64,000 nucleotides of DNA from Macrosoma leucophasiata (lineage: Eukaryota > Arthropoda > Insecta > Lepidoptera > Hedylidae): assembly GCA_036365455.1 (NCBI GenBank), contig JAWQUS010000009.1:3936001-4000000 (forward strand), in the 5' to 3' direction. The notes beneath the pieces are model-generated. The model searched no databases and was not told where the DNA came from. It was given only the letters and a program-made list of their open reading frames with translations. The translations under genes were made by a program, and so were the position numbers. The first letter of the stretch is position 1. Every line of letters begins with the position of its first letter. Shown here in pieces: positions 1 to 9,648 of the stretch.

Positions 1-201
1 CTGATATATATATATATATATTATTTATTTATTTATTTATTTACTTACTTACTTACTTACTTTTTTTTTTATATAATTAATTAGTACTTATACTAACTTA
101 TGTATTGCTTCGTTTCTACACATATAACCTATATTTTTTTTTTTTTTTTTTGCAACGTCCGAACGCGCAGAAACTTTTGTATTGTGTCACGAATTATTTG
201 C

Positions 202-217
202 GGCCCTGAAAAGGGCC
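202..217 (-). promoter_or_regulatory. Histone 3' stem-loop of H3, unit 1
   Basis: On the minus strand this reads GGCCCTTTTCAGGGCC: a 6-bp stem with a 4-nt loop, the canonical SLBP-binding 3' processing signal of replication-dependent histone mRNAs. It lies 48 nt past the H3 stop codon. The transcript is therefore expected to be cleaved just after it and left non-polyadenylated. A T-run on the plus strand gives an A-rich flank directly 5' of the stem. Confidence 0.96.
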
Positions 218-264
218 TTTTTTTTTTGTTTAGGTAGAGGTAGGTAATATTACCATGTACTTTT

Positions 265-711
<447 letters not shown>

Positions 712-889
712 TTAATTAAGGAACAACGAGCCGAGTTGTTTACTAACGCGTCCGTCCAACGTACCTACGGTCGAATCTCTGAACGCTTCGCGTTTTTTTT
801 TTTTTTTTTTTTTTTTTTTTTCGAATGGACAGTGTTACTGTTGGCAAAGTGCCTCTACAGTGTAACCGGACAAAAGAGGCGCATAGCTC

Positions 890-3800
890 CTATGGGAGCT
901 CGGCCTGGATTAACGTAGTTGGCACTTCAGCGCGAGTGCCTTGCGGCCGCACTGTAGTGCCCACTGCGTGGGGAGAAGGTGGCGACGAGCCTAAGGGCAC
1001 CTCCGAACGAGGTACGGGCCTCGGCTTAGGGCGTCTGCCAGGGGGGGTTAAAACTCGGCTCGGACTTGACCCGCGCACGGCAGAACGTGCGCTGGTCGTG
1101 AGAAATAAGGGTCCTCGTCGGCGCCGGCGCGGACGGTGTATCGATGTGGTGTGTGACTGTGTGTTCAGTGTGCGGGAGTCCTCTTCTGACAGAGGGGGGT
1201 TATTGACGGTAAAATCGTCATCGGGGTCGCCAAGTACATGGCGAGGCCTTCTAGTGACCTTCCTCCGGGAAGTTGAGGGGATATTTTTAGGAATGTAGTC
1301 GCACGCTTGTACGACTAGTGGGTTCGGGTGGTGCGGTGCTTTGTCAAAGTAGCGTCGCGACGCGCACTTAAAGTAGTGAGATATCGTTGGTAACTCGAGG
1401 TCTTTATGAAGATCTATATTGCGAACGTATCGGGGCGCGCCCGTTGCGATTCGCATGAATCGGTTTTGAATCCTCTGTAGTTTATCGATATTCGTTTTAC
1501 TAGTGTGCGCGAAAGCGACGCTAGCATAGGACATTATAGGACGTATACAAGCTTTGTAAATTGTCACTTTATGACGAAGTGCCATTTTACTAGCTTTTCC
1601 TATAAGTGGATAGAGGCGACCTAGTACGAAGGCCGCACGGTTTCGGACCACTTTTATGTGCTCCGCGAAAGTCATGGTGGAGTTAAATGTGACACCTAGG
1701 TATTTGACAGTTTTTTGCCATGGTATTGGCTTGTCATACATAGTAATTTCCCTTGGTCTAAGGGACGGGATGGGATGGGACTCAGTTGCGCCGCGGTAGA
1801 ACACCACGGCTGCACTTTTAAGAGGATTGACGTCTATGCGCCATAGGCGAAACCATTTTCCAAGCTTCCTGGCGGCTTTTTGGAGACGTTCAGTGGCACG
1901 ATCTAAATTCCTGCCGGTCGTATATAGAGCGGTATCATCCGCGAAAAGCGCTAATTCTACCTTACGTGGGCGAGGTACATCACTAGTAAATAGTGAGTAC
2001 AATAGAGGGGAGAGCGCTGAGCCTTGCGGCACACCAGCTCGAAGAGGTCGGGAAGTAGATAGGGTACCTTCTACCCTGTATCTGAATGTGCGATTTGTGA
2101 GATAATCGCTTATTAGTCTTACTAGTCGGTCGGGCACCCCTAACCGGTAGAGCTTACAATTAAGCCCTTGGTGCCACACTTTATCAAATGCCTTGGCGAC
2201 ATCGAAAAAGAGGGCTGCGGTTGGATGGGGTCTTCGAAACTGGAGACCGGTCAGGATGTGCTCCGTCAGACGGTGCACTTGATGAACGCACGAGTGTTTT
2301 GGTCTAAAACCGAACTGCTCGTCCATCAGTATCTTTTTAGTGAGTGCCACTTCTTTTAATCTAGCTAGTATAAGCTTTTCGAAAATTTTGCCTAAAGTGT
2401 TAAGCAAGCTAATAGGGCGGTAACTGGACGGTTCGGTACGGGGCTTGCCCGGTTTGTGAATACCGATAACCGTTGCCGCTTTCCAGATGTTCGGAAATGC
2501 GCAGTTACTTAATAGTACATTGTAAATGCAGACGAGTAAGTATAATAATGCGGGGGAGAGATGTTTAACCATTTTATTGGTAATACCATCTTCCCCGGGA
2601 GATTTTTTACTATGTAAATGGTGCACTATCTCCGTGACTTCCTCTAGGGTGACAGGGGGGATCGGATCGCCATCAGGGGGACGAGACAGTGCGGTCTCTA
2701 CTTCCCTTTCCACCTCTTTGCGGTGTTTGGCATTTATTGGCGCTGTACTTGGTGTACATTGCGCTTCCAGACTGTCAGCTAAGCATTCGGCTTTTTCTGA
2801 GTCGTCAAACGCAGGTACGTTTGTATTGGGACGGTTTAGGGGGGGCATGGTATTAAATACGTCGACCCCGATATATCGAGCAAAGCCCCAGTAAGCCTGG
2901 TGGCCCGGCTCGAGTTCGGACGTCTTTTTCCCCCACTGATCGTTGCGGATCTCGGTCATGCGCTCTTTAACCTCTCTTTCGAGGGAGCGCAATGTCCTCC
3001 GGCACTCTTCGGTGGGGTACGTATCGTATGCTCTGATGGCGGCTCTTTTTTCCGTGATCAGCTCTCTGACATCCTCCGGGAGCTCCCAGCGACGATCGTT
3101 CGCCACTACGATCTCCCTTGAGCAGTCTTTGACGACTGTCTGGATGTGAGCAGTCACTAAATCAATAGCAGAGTTAGCGTCGTCTAGCGACTCTATATTG
3201 TCGGGGATTTGGTCAAGGAGTGGGGAGCTGGTGGCCTCAAAGGCGTCTCCCAGTCTTCCCCAGTCAATGATGGTCTTGGTCTTAGGGACCGCCGCCTCAG
3301 GCTGACCCAAGTGGATCAAGACTGGCCTGTGATCTGAGTCCAGGTCGTGTATGGTTTCAATGGAACGAAGGGTTAGCGTAACCCCCTTCAGAACAGAAAT
3401 ATCTAATACATCGGGTCTACAATTTATATTATATGGATAATGAGTAGGCTCTATTGGTCCACAAATTTCATAATTAAAGACGTCAGTCAGTCCGTCTAGC
3501 TTTCGACCGTTACTATTGGTGACGGCAGAGTTCCAACGTGTATGCTTACTGTTAAGGTCGCCGCCTATGAATACGGCGCTACCTAGATCGAATAGAGCCT
3601 CCAGGTCGTCTCTGAGGATTGTCTTTAGTGGGCTTAGGTAAGCCGACACTATGACTAACGGACTGTGACCTGTCATTGCTATCTTACACACTGAGGCCTC
3701 GATATTCTCCAATTGTGGAGTTTCGAGGGGAACACAGTGTAGGCTATTTTTGTAATAAATGATGGTCCCACCGCCGCGTTTATTTAACCTATCGTTCCGC

Positions 3801-3991
3801 ACCGAACGATAGTTCGCGATCTTAGGGGTGCTTCTAGCCGGAGCTAAGAATGTTTCCTGTATTAGGAAGACATCTATCTCATGTGACTGCGCAAACTCCC
3901 TGACCTGATCTAGTTGACGACTCAGGCCGTTTGCGTTAAATATAGCGAGACTTAATGCTCGCGGTTTACACCTACAAGTGGACTTATCCAT
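890..3991 (-). CDS. Family A ORF2: APE endonuclease and reverse transcriptase, copy 1
   Basis: 1033 residues. The N-terminal APE-type endonuclease nicks the target and shows NANG at 19-22, QET with Glu46, GDLNSKH at 144-150 and SDHRP at 219-223. The central reverse transcriptase has SYRPISLLN, an EQFGFR block, a Phe-Asp-Val-Ala-Lys-Ala-Phe-Asp block and the catalytic FADD at 683-686. The C-terminal part carries RPRHVLGDPDD, then a basic, proline-rich tail of about 100 residues not present in family C. The ATG overlaps the ORF1 stop as ATGGATAA, so ORF2 is probably made by termination-reinitiation. An Ile-to-Asn change (base 2160) just after the AFDKVWHQGL block is unique to this copy and may weaken it. 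Confidence 0.93.
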   Translation of the reverse strand: MDKSTCRCKPRALSLAIFNANGLSRQLDQVREFAQSHEIDVFLIQETFLAPARSTPKIANYRSVRNDRLNKRGGGTIIYYKNSLHCVPLETPQLENIEASVCKIAMTGHSPLVIVSAYLSPLKTILRDDLEALFDLGSAVFIGGDLNSKHTRWNSAVTNSNGRKLDGLTDVFNYEICGPIEPTHYPYNINCRPDVLDISVLKGVTLTLRSIETIHDLDSDHRPVLIHLGQPEAAVPKTKTIIDWGRLGDAFEATSSPLLDQIPDNIESLDDANSAIDLVTAHIQTVVKDCSREIVVANDRRWELPEDVRELITEKRAAIRAYDTYPTEECRRTLRSLEREVKERMTEIRNDQWGKKTSELEPGHQAYWGFARYIGVDVFNTMPPLNRPNTNVPAFDDSEKAECLADSLEAQCTPSTAPINAKHRKEVEREVETALSRPPDGDPIPPVTLEEVTEIVHHLHSKKSPGEDGITNKMVKHLSPALLYLLVCIYNVLLSNCAFPNIWKAATVIGIHKPGKPRTEPSSYRPISLLNTLGKIFEKLILARLKEVALTKKILMDEQFGFRPKHSCVHQVHRLTEHILTGLQFRRPHPTAALFFDVAKAFDKVWHQGLNCKLYRLGVPDRLVRLISDYLTNRTFRYRVEGTLSTSRPLRAGVPQGSALSPLLYSLFTSDVPRPRKVELALFADDTALYTTGRNLDRATERLQKAARKLGKWFRLWRIDVNPLKSAAVVFYRGATESHPIPSLRPREITMYDKPIPWQKTVKYLGVTFNSTMTFAEHIKVVRNRAAFVLGRLYPLIGKASKMALRHKVTIYKACIRPIMSYASVAFAHTSKTNIDKLQRIQNRFMRIATGAPRYVRNIDLHKDLELPTISHYFKCASRRYFDKAPHHPNPLVVQACDYIPKNIPSTSRRKVTRRPRHVLGDPDDDFTVNNPPLSEEDSRTLNTQSHTTSIHRPRRRRRGPLFLTTSARSAVRGSSPSRVLTPPGRRPKPRPVPRSEVPLGSSPPSPHAVGTTVRPQGTRAEVPTTLIQAELP
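989..1031 (-). other. Predicted 3' RNA fold of family A, copy 1
   Basis: The outer arms CCTAAG (990-995) and CTTAGG (1025-1030) enclose a 5-bp inner stem (acctc/gaggt, 999-1013). Family C has the same outer arms and the same single-stranded GCCTCGG segment but a different inner stem (36577-36615), so the pairing is conserved while the bases are not. In A the fold lies inside the ORF2 C-terminal coding region. A role in RT recognition of the RNA is inference. Equivalent positions are 23762-23802 and 47632-47672. Confidence 0.6.
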
Positions 3992-5621
3992 TGTAGGTGC
4001 CTAAGGGGTGGGAGGAGGGACGGGGAGCGGCGGTGAATTTATACTCGCCGATCCTATCAAGTAGGTCGGCGTAGTGCGTAATCACCGCGCACCTGTTTCT
4101 GTGATCGCCGTTTGTGCCTGCGATGGCGTGGGCGAATTCACGGAATTCCTTCATGTCGAAGGTTCCTAGAAAATCGAAGGCCTCCGCGATTACGTGCGCG
4201 TCGGCCGACATTGGGGGAGCGGACTTAGGTTGGATGGGCCTGGCCGCTGGTGGGGGGCGCCTCTGTCCCATAGATTGGGGGGCGGCCACCTTGGGGGTGC
4301 GCGCCTGCGACACCATGCTCGGGGGCTTGGCCCAGGCATTGGGGGTCGCAGGGGGCGCGGTGGAAAAGTGCGGTGAAGCACTTACATTGATGACTCGTTT
4401 GTTAGGAGTCGGAGTTGGCCGCTTGACCACCGCGATTTTAGCCTGCACCTGCGATGGCGCGGGTGCGTGGGCTTGCGGCGGTGCGGCCCTAGCGCTAGGG
4501 GCCTTGCGGCCCCTACCGCCTCTGGTGCCACGCGCTTTGCGGCGTGGGGCGCGTGGGCAACCGCGGTAGTTCGCGGTGTGCCCCGTCTGGCCGCAAAGTA
4601 TGCAGCTCGGGGGCTCCTCACACGGTTTGGGGCGAGGGCAGTCTGCCGTGCCGTGGTCCCCGGTGCATTTAACGCACCTGGGGCGGGCGTAGCAATTACG
4701 GGCAGAGTGTCCGTATAGTTGGCACCTGTGGCATTGTCCGAGGAGCCCACGGTTGCGTGGTGCTTCTACCCGGATGCCAGTGAGGCTGCATATGGAGGTA
4801 AGCCCATAGACACTCTTTCCATGGGGGGTCAGGGGCAGGGTTAGGAGTACCATATCGTACGGCTCCTTCGTACGGCCATCGTACATCCGGTGCACCTCTT
4901 GCACCGGGTAGTTCTGGGCCAACAGATCCTCCTTGATGAGGTCTGTGCCCAGCTCCTTCGGGACGCGTCGCACCACGACGCGGAGCTGACGCTCTTCTTC
5001 TAAGGCATAGGTGTGGAACCCTATGTTGTCTGTGCGAAGCAGACGGGTGAGTGCACGGTGGTCGGCGCCAGTGCAACAGAGAATCCGAATTCCCTGTGGG
5101 GTGTTCGTCGCATGGGTGAATGCGACCTTTTGTGCGCGCATGATGCGCGACACGCGGTCCCATTCTCCCTTCTCGCGCAAGTAAATGGGCGGAGGCGGCT
5201 TCGGCTTTCTGGCCGGCGCCTCGGGGACTTGGGAGGGCCCCTGGGATGGTTGGCTGCGCGAGATGTCGCGCGCCTCGCCATCATGGGCCATGGGGACGGG
5301 AGAGGGGCTCTTAGGGCCCTCTGGGGATAGGGGCGTCTCGGCGGCCCTCTTCGGAGGCGGAGGGGAAGCCATCTTGCGCCCCTTACGCTTTCCGGAAACC
5401 GGAATAAAGTCCGAGTCGTCCGAGTCCACTTCGGACTCGGAGCGGGAAGGTGGGAGCACCGAAGACATTTCGGCGTCCGGGGAGAGCGGCGACTCTAAGT
5501 CAGCCTGCGTCTGGGCGGGGGACTCCTGCGCCAGATGGGCCTGGAGGTCCTCGAAAATGGCGCTGTGCTGGTTCTTAAGGAACTGCAGCACTGCTGCCAG
5601 CATTTGGCTGGTATCAGCCAT
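3984..5621 (-). CDS. Family A ORF1: zinc-knuckle RNA-binding protein, copy 1
   Basis: 545 residues, ATG at 5621. The order is an acidic/Ser/Pro-rich N-terminus (1-150), a PRE_C2HC-like region (about 215-290), three zinc knuckles (CX2CX4HX4C at 297-310, CX2CX3HX4C at 316-328, CX2CX4HX6C at 340-355), an Ala/Pro/Arg-rich linker, and a short C-terminal helical segment. This is the usual layout of jockey-group ORF1 proteins, which bind the element RNA and form the RNP. It overlaps the start of ORF2 by 8 nt. Confidence 0.92.
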   Translation of the reverse strand: MADTSQMLAAVLQFLKNQHSAIFEDLQAHLAQESPAQTQADLESPLSPDAEMSSVLPPSRSESEVDSDDSDFIPVSGKRKGRKMASPPPPKRAAETPLSPEGPKSPSPVPMAHDGEARDISRSQPSQGPSQVPEAPARKPKPPPPIYLREKGEWDRVSRIMRAQKVAFTHATNTPQGIRILCCTGADHRALTRLLRTDNIGFHTYALEEERQLRVVVRRVPKELGTDLIKEDLLAQNYPVQEVHRMYDGRTKEPYDMVLLTLPLTPHGKSVYGLTSICSLTGIRVEAPRNRGLLGQCHRCQLYGHSARNCYARPRCVKCTGDHGTADCPRPKPCEEPPSCILCGQTGHTANYRGCPRAPRRKARGTRGGRGRKAPSARAAPPQAHAPAPSQVQAKIAVVKRPTPTPNKRVINVSASPHFSTAPPATPNAWAKPPSMVSQARTPKVAAPQSMGQRRPPPAARPIQPKSAPPMSADAHVIAEAFDFLGTFDMKEFREFAHAIAGTNGDHRNRCAVITHYADLLDRIGEYKFTAAPRPSSHPLGTYNG

Positions 5622-5650
5622 CTTGCGCTATGCGCAGAAAGAAAGTGTAA

Positions 5651-5719
5651 CTCCCTGCCCGCTCGGGGCAGGGAGGTGTGTGCCTTTCACTTATCTGATC
5701 CGGGATTTGTGAGTCCCGG
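5651..5719 (-). other. Paired leader hairpins of family A, copy 1
   Basis: Two hairpins sit just upstream of ORF1: a perfect 10-bp stem (ctccctgccc/gggcagggag, 5651-5675) and a 6-bp stem (ccggga/tcccgg, 5700-5719). Each is followed on the plus strand by a GTGTG-like motif. Family C has the same arrangement with different stem sequences at 41891-41957. Copies 2 and 3 carry the pair starting at 28423 and 52293. Confidence 0.6.
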
Positions 5720-6545
5720 TTGTGTACCTATAACCTAGCTAGTGTAATAACAACCACTTACCTCGGTCCGGTCGGCTTGCGCCCGGACGGATAGTCCTAA
5801 CACTAACCGATCCGACACCACAACTAACTAAAACGCGTAACCTACGACCCTACGTAACCGCTTGAACAGTCCGTAGCGTACACGTCGGAGCACTGAGCAC
5901 TACACTAAACGAACGCGAATAGACACCACGAAACAGGAGAACCTAAGACGCAGCACCGAGAAGCGTTCGCAGCGAGAGGGCTTGACGGGCACAACACAAA
6001 AATGGACTCGTCCGAAATGGACTCGTCCGTAGCGGGGACTATGATAGCTAGTAGTCACGTCACGTGAGTGAGTGAGTGAGAGAGCGCGATAGTTCTTGTT
6101 CGGTACGGAGTGAGCGCGACAAGCGTGCGCTCGAGACAGACACCAAGCAAGAACTTACGCTTCGCGAATAAAAAAAAAATTCAATTTCGAATTTCTATAT
6201 TTAGGTGTGATAGTTATTTACAAATCATTACTTAAGAATAGCTTAACTAATGACAATATTGATCTTAGTTTCTAGGTATAAGAATACTTAATCCTACGAC
6301 CCTATATAATGCAAATTAAATTATACAAAACTACTTTCCCGGATATGATATTTGTGATATTTACATGTTCTTAAGTTGTTTGCTAGGAAACATAAGAAAA
6401 CCTAGCTTAGTGCTATTGAGCTTAACCTATGACTAGAGGGGAGGTGATGGATGATATTATGTACAATGAGGGAATTGTTATTATACTAACAATTGTTGGT
6501 GGGGTTGTTTGGGGTAGGAGATGTGTGGGGTGATGATGTCTAAAG

Positions 6546-6655
6546 ACGAGGGAGGGGGGGGGGGGGGCGAGGGGAGGGGGGGGGGGCTGAGGGGTGAGGG
6601 GTGAGGGCAGGGGGGCGAGGGGAGGGGGGGCTGAGGGGTGAGGGCAGGGGGGAGC
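6546..6655 (-). repeat. Strand-biased G/C-rich block in the family B 3' UTR, copy 1
   Basis: Runs of up to 14 G on the plus strand with gaggggtgagggcagggg-type repeats; the element RNA is C-rich here. The plus strand, which is the first-strand cDNA, has G-quadruplex potential. A 97-codon proline-rich frame across it is a composition artefact. The same block occurs at 14041-14150 and 29319-29428. Confidence 0.75.
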
Positions 6656-6810
6656 GGAAGGTGTATTTACAAGGAGGATGAGGGGAATGAAACACTGTCG
6701 CCTACCTTTATACAATTCAATTTTCTAATGACTTAGCTTTATTTATTAAATATTACTCTAAACCAACTACAGGTTGGTTGTACATTCATTATGTTTTTTG
6801 TATAATTTAA

Positions 6811-9648
6811 TCATGAACTCGTGTGTGCCCGGTGAGTGTCGGGGAAGTGTTCTGATAGTTCTATAAATTTATGGTGTGGGAACGGGTATTTATAGCGCGC
6901 GAGGGATAGGCAGTACTCCGTGAGGTGTCTATTTTTGCACGTATTCCGAAGTGCCGGGTTTCCTTTTCCCTTATTGATACGCAAAAGCGTTCTGTAGAAT
7001 ACAGCGGACGCGTTATGTATATATTTATGTATTGGCAGAATGCCGTGTCTAGCATGAAGACGTTTTAAATTTGTTCGCGGGTGAGTCCGGTATATGATGC
7101 GTAATGCTTTATTTTGTATTGTTTGAAGGTTTTTTATATGTGTATGAGCGGCGTTGTTCCATACCGGACACGCGTAAGTTATGATAGGGCGTATGTATGA
7201 CTGGTATAGTATACGTTTGTTATGAGTGGATAAAAGGGAATTTTTATTAAATATTAGCCGTAAGGCACTCATGCCGGTGAGTGCTTTAGACTTTGTTGCA
7301 TTAATGTGGGGCCTCCATTTTAGTTTGTGATCGAGTGTTAGACCCAGGTATTTAACTTGGTTCTTCCACTCGATCGTCTGTCCGTTAATGTTTAGTCTCG
7401 GGAGTGAGCTACTTGTTATATGACGTTTAGTGAAATAAATAGCTTCGGTTTTATTTTCATTTACTTTGAGTTTCCACTTATTAAAATAATTGGTAGTGGT
7501 AAGGAGGGCTTTGTTTAGTTTGTTTTTGATCGAGTTATGTTTTGACCCCGAAGCTAGGTAGGCAGTGTCGTCAGCATATAGGGTCAGGACAGTGCCAGGG
7601 GTTTTTGGGATGTCATTTATAAAGACTGCAAATAATTTAGGTGCTAGTATGGAGCCCTGGGGCACGCCCGCCACCACGGGGTGGGGGGGTGATAGAGCAT
7701 TTTTAACTTTAACTTTAATAATTCTGTTAGTGAGGAATGATTTAATCAGCTGGCAGTATTCATAGGGAGTTTCTGCCAGTATCAGTTTGTGTATTAAGCC
7801 TTCGTGCCATACGGTGTCGAAGGCTTTTTCCAGGTCTAGTAGTACCATACCAGTGTCGTAGTTTCTGTTGGCGGAGAGTTGTACGTGCTCCACGACCCTT
7901 GCCAGTTGGTGTGTAGTTGCGTGTGACCTTCGGAAACCAAATTGTTCGTCAGGTAGACAATTTTCGATGTGTGAGTGAATTCTGTTTTGAATTAGATTTT
8001 CCAGAATTTTACTCATAGTACATAAAAGACTAATTGGCCTGTAACTGGCCGGCAATGTGGGGTCTTTGCCTGGTTTATGAATCGGAAATATAACGGCTAT
8101 TTTCCAAGTTGTGGGGAAGTACATTAATCTAAAGCAAGCTGTATAGATATTAGCTAGGTAGTCAATAGCCTTGGATGGTAAGTGTTTTAGAAGTATATTT
8201 TGGATGTCATCGTGGCCTGGGGCCTTGCGTGGTTTAATATATCTAAGTATACATCTAATCTCGCGTGAATAAACTGGCAGGGGGGCGGGGGGCCCGTGAG
8301 TGTTATTTAGCTGGCTAGTCGATTCTAGCACTGTTGTTTCTATGTCAGGGTCGCGGTACCCAGTGGTCAAGCGATGTTGACTTTCGTAATTTGTACCTAG
8401 CGCTTCTGCTTTCTCAGCATCCGTTAGGGCCGGCCCGTTTGGAGTGTTGAAGCATGGCAGAGGTGTGTAAGTTGTTTTTAAGCGGCGCGAAAATTGCCAG
8501 AGTGAATTGTCTTTAGTATTTAGTTTTTCAACTTTATTATTCCACTCGTTGCTGGCAAGTGCTTTGATTTTAAAGTTAATTTGATTTTGGAGTGAATTAA
8601 TCACATAATTAAATCGTGTGGTGTGTAGCCTTTGCCTTTGATGACGAATTTGGTTTTTTAATTTTATTAGTCGCGAGATGTGCGCAGGCAGTTTTTGTGT
8701 GGGTTTTTGTTTTAGTGTAGGGACGGAGTTAGACCTAGCCGAAGTGATGCAGTCTGTCAGTGTGTCTATTGCGCTGTCTATTTGCGCAGTCTGATTTAAT
8801 GTTAGTGAACCGGGGGATGGGAGGGTGTAATTTATTTGTACTTTAAACTGATCCCAATCGGCCTCTCCGTATTTAAAAATGGGGCGGGAGGGGCGTGTTA
8901 TGGGGGAATTTAGTTCAAATATTATGGGACAGTGATCGGATAGAATATCTAGGGTCGTGGGGTCCGTTATGTCAGTGATGTTTTTAGCTAAAGTGAGCTG
9001 TAGTTTGGCGGCAGAGTGCCGGGGGTTGGCGGGATAGTGGGTCGGCTTGTCAGGAATGAGCAAGTCAAAGTCGTGACCCGTAAGATAGTTAAAGAGTCGC
9101 CTGCCATTGTGATTAGCCCCCGGGCTATCCCAATGATTATGGCGGGCGTTGAAATCGCCGGAGCATATGACTTTAGTATCTAGGGAGAGAGCTTTCCCTA
9201 TTGCAGTAGTTATTCTATTGTCTTGTTTGGGACAATAGAAACTTACTAAAGTGATTTCAGGTTGTCTGTATTGAGATTCTAACTTAATAGCGATCATCTC
9301 ACAAACCTCATGATCCACCGGCGGTAGGAGGTAGTGTGGGATGTCGTTTTTAATAAGGATGGCTACTCCGCCTGAGGCTTGGGTCGTAGTGACCCTGTCT
9401 CTTCGGTAGCATGAGTAGCCCGGAAATGAGATGCGTTCGTTACTTTTAAGATGAGTTTCTTGAATGAGAGCAATGTCTATGTGGTGTGTACCTAGCAAGT
9501 GTGTGAGTTCACGTTTCTTACAACGAATACCGTTAATGTTAAGTGACGCGACCCTTTTCCTGCGGGGCGCGTCGCTTGGGGATGTCGATGCGTCCTCTTC
9601 AAGCTCTGCTGGTGAATTGGAGCACGACGAACAGCTGTTCCTCGAGCG
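6811..9648 (-). CDS. Family B ORF2: APE endonuclease and reverse transcriptase, copy 1
   Basis: The open frame runs from 9648 to the stop at 6811. The endonuclease begins with SLNINGIR, encoded around 9540, followed by LIQETH, GDFNARH and SDHCP. The RT has SYRPISLLC, EQFGFR, LLDLEKAFD and YADD (codons around 7570). The C-terminus is shorter than in A. No in-frame ATG lies between the upstream stop (9651-9649) and the essential NINGIR motif; the TTG at 9498 is downstream of it. The frame overlaps ORF1 by 50 nt, so a non-AUG start, reinitiation or a +1 shift is needed. All three copies are the same here. Confidence 0.9.
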   Translation of the reverse strand, partial: RSRNSCSSCSNSPAELEEDASTSPSDAPRRKRVASLNINGIRCKKRELTHLLGTHHIDIALIQETHLKSNERISFPGYSCYRRDRVTTTQASGGVAILIKNDIPHYLLPPVDHEVCEMIAIKLESQYRQPEITLVSFYCPKQDNRITTAIGKALSLDTKVICSGDFNARHNHWDSPGANHNGRRLFNYLTGHDFDLLIPDKPTHYPANPRHSAAKLQLTLAKNITDITDPTTLDILSDHCPIIFELNSPITRPSRPIFKYGEADWDQFKVQINYTLPSPGSLTLNQTAQIDSAIDTLTDCITSARSNSVPTLKQKPTQKLPAHISRLIKLKNQIRHQRQRLHTTRFNYVINSLQNQINFKIKALASNEWNNKVEKLNTKDNSLWQFSRRLKTTYTPLPCFNTPNGPALTDAEKAEALGTNYESQHRLTTGYRDPDIETTVLESTSQLNNTHGPPAPLPVYSREIRCILRYIKPRKAPGHDDIQNILLKHLPSKAIDYLANIYTACFRLMYFPTTWKIAVIFPIHKPGKDPTLPASYRPISLLCTMSKILENLIQNRIHSHIENCLPDEQFGFRRSHATTHQLARVVEHVQLSANRNYDTGMVLLDLEKAFDTVWHEGLIHKLILAETPYEYCQLIKSFLTNRIIKVKVKNALSPPHPVVAGVPQGSILAPKLFAVFINDIPKTPGTVLTLYADDTAYLASGSKHNSIKNKLNKALLTTTNYFNKWKLKVNENKTEAIYFTKRHITSSSLPRLNINGQTIEWKNQVKYLGLTLDHKLKWRPHINATKSKALTGMSALRLIFNKNSLLSTHNKRILYQSYIRPIITYACPVWNNAAHTHIKNLQTIQNKALRIIYRTHPRTNLKRLHARHGILPIHKYIHNASAVFYRTLLRINKGKGNPALRNTCKNRHLTEYCLSLARYKYPFPHHKFIELSEHFPDTHRAHTSS

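Larger units (their letters stand above)
793..6156 (-). mobile_element. Non-LTR retrotransposon family A, copy 1 (H3 promoter site)
   Basis: An apparently full-length LINE of about 5.36 kb in the same orientation as H3. It has a leader of about 535 bp (6156-5622), ORF1 (5621-3984), ORF2 (3991-890), a 3' UTR of about 68 bp and a 29-nt poly(A) tail (T-run 793-821). It is flanked by the target duplication acgcttcgcg at 783-792 and 6157-6166. The right-hand duplicate is also the left flank of element B. RT motifs and ORF1 organisation are jockey-like. A and C are related to each other in ORF1, in the ORF2 C-terminus and in a folded 3' RNA module. Confidence 0.93.

Noticed and set aside
6422..6715. 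97-codon Pro-rich frame in the B 3' UTR
   Set aside because: Produced by C-rich runs in the untranslated region; no domain and no start context.
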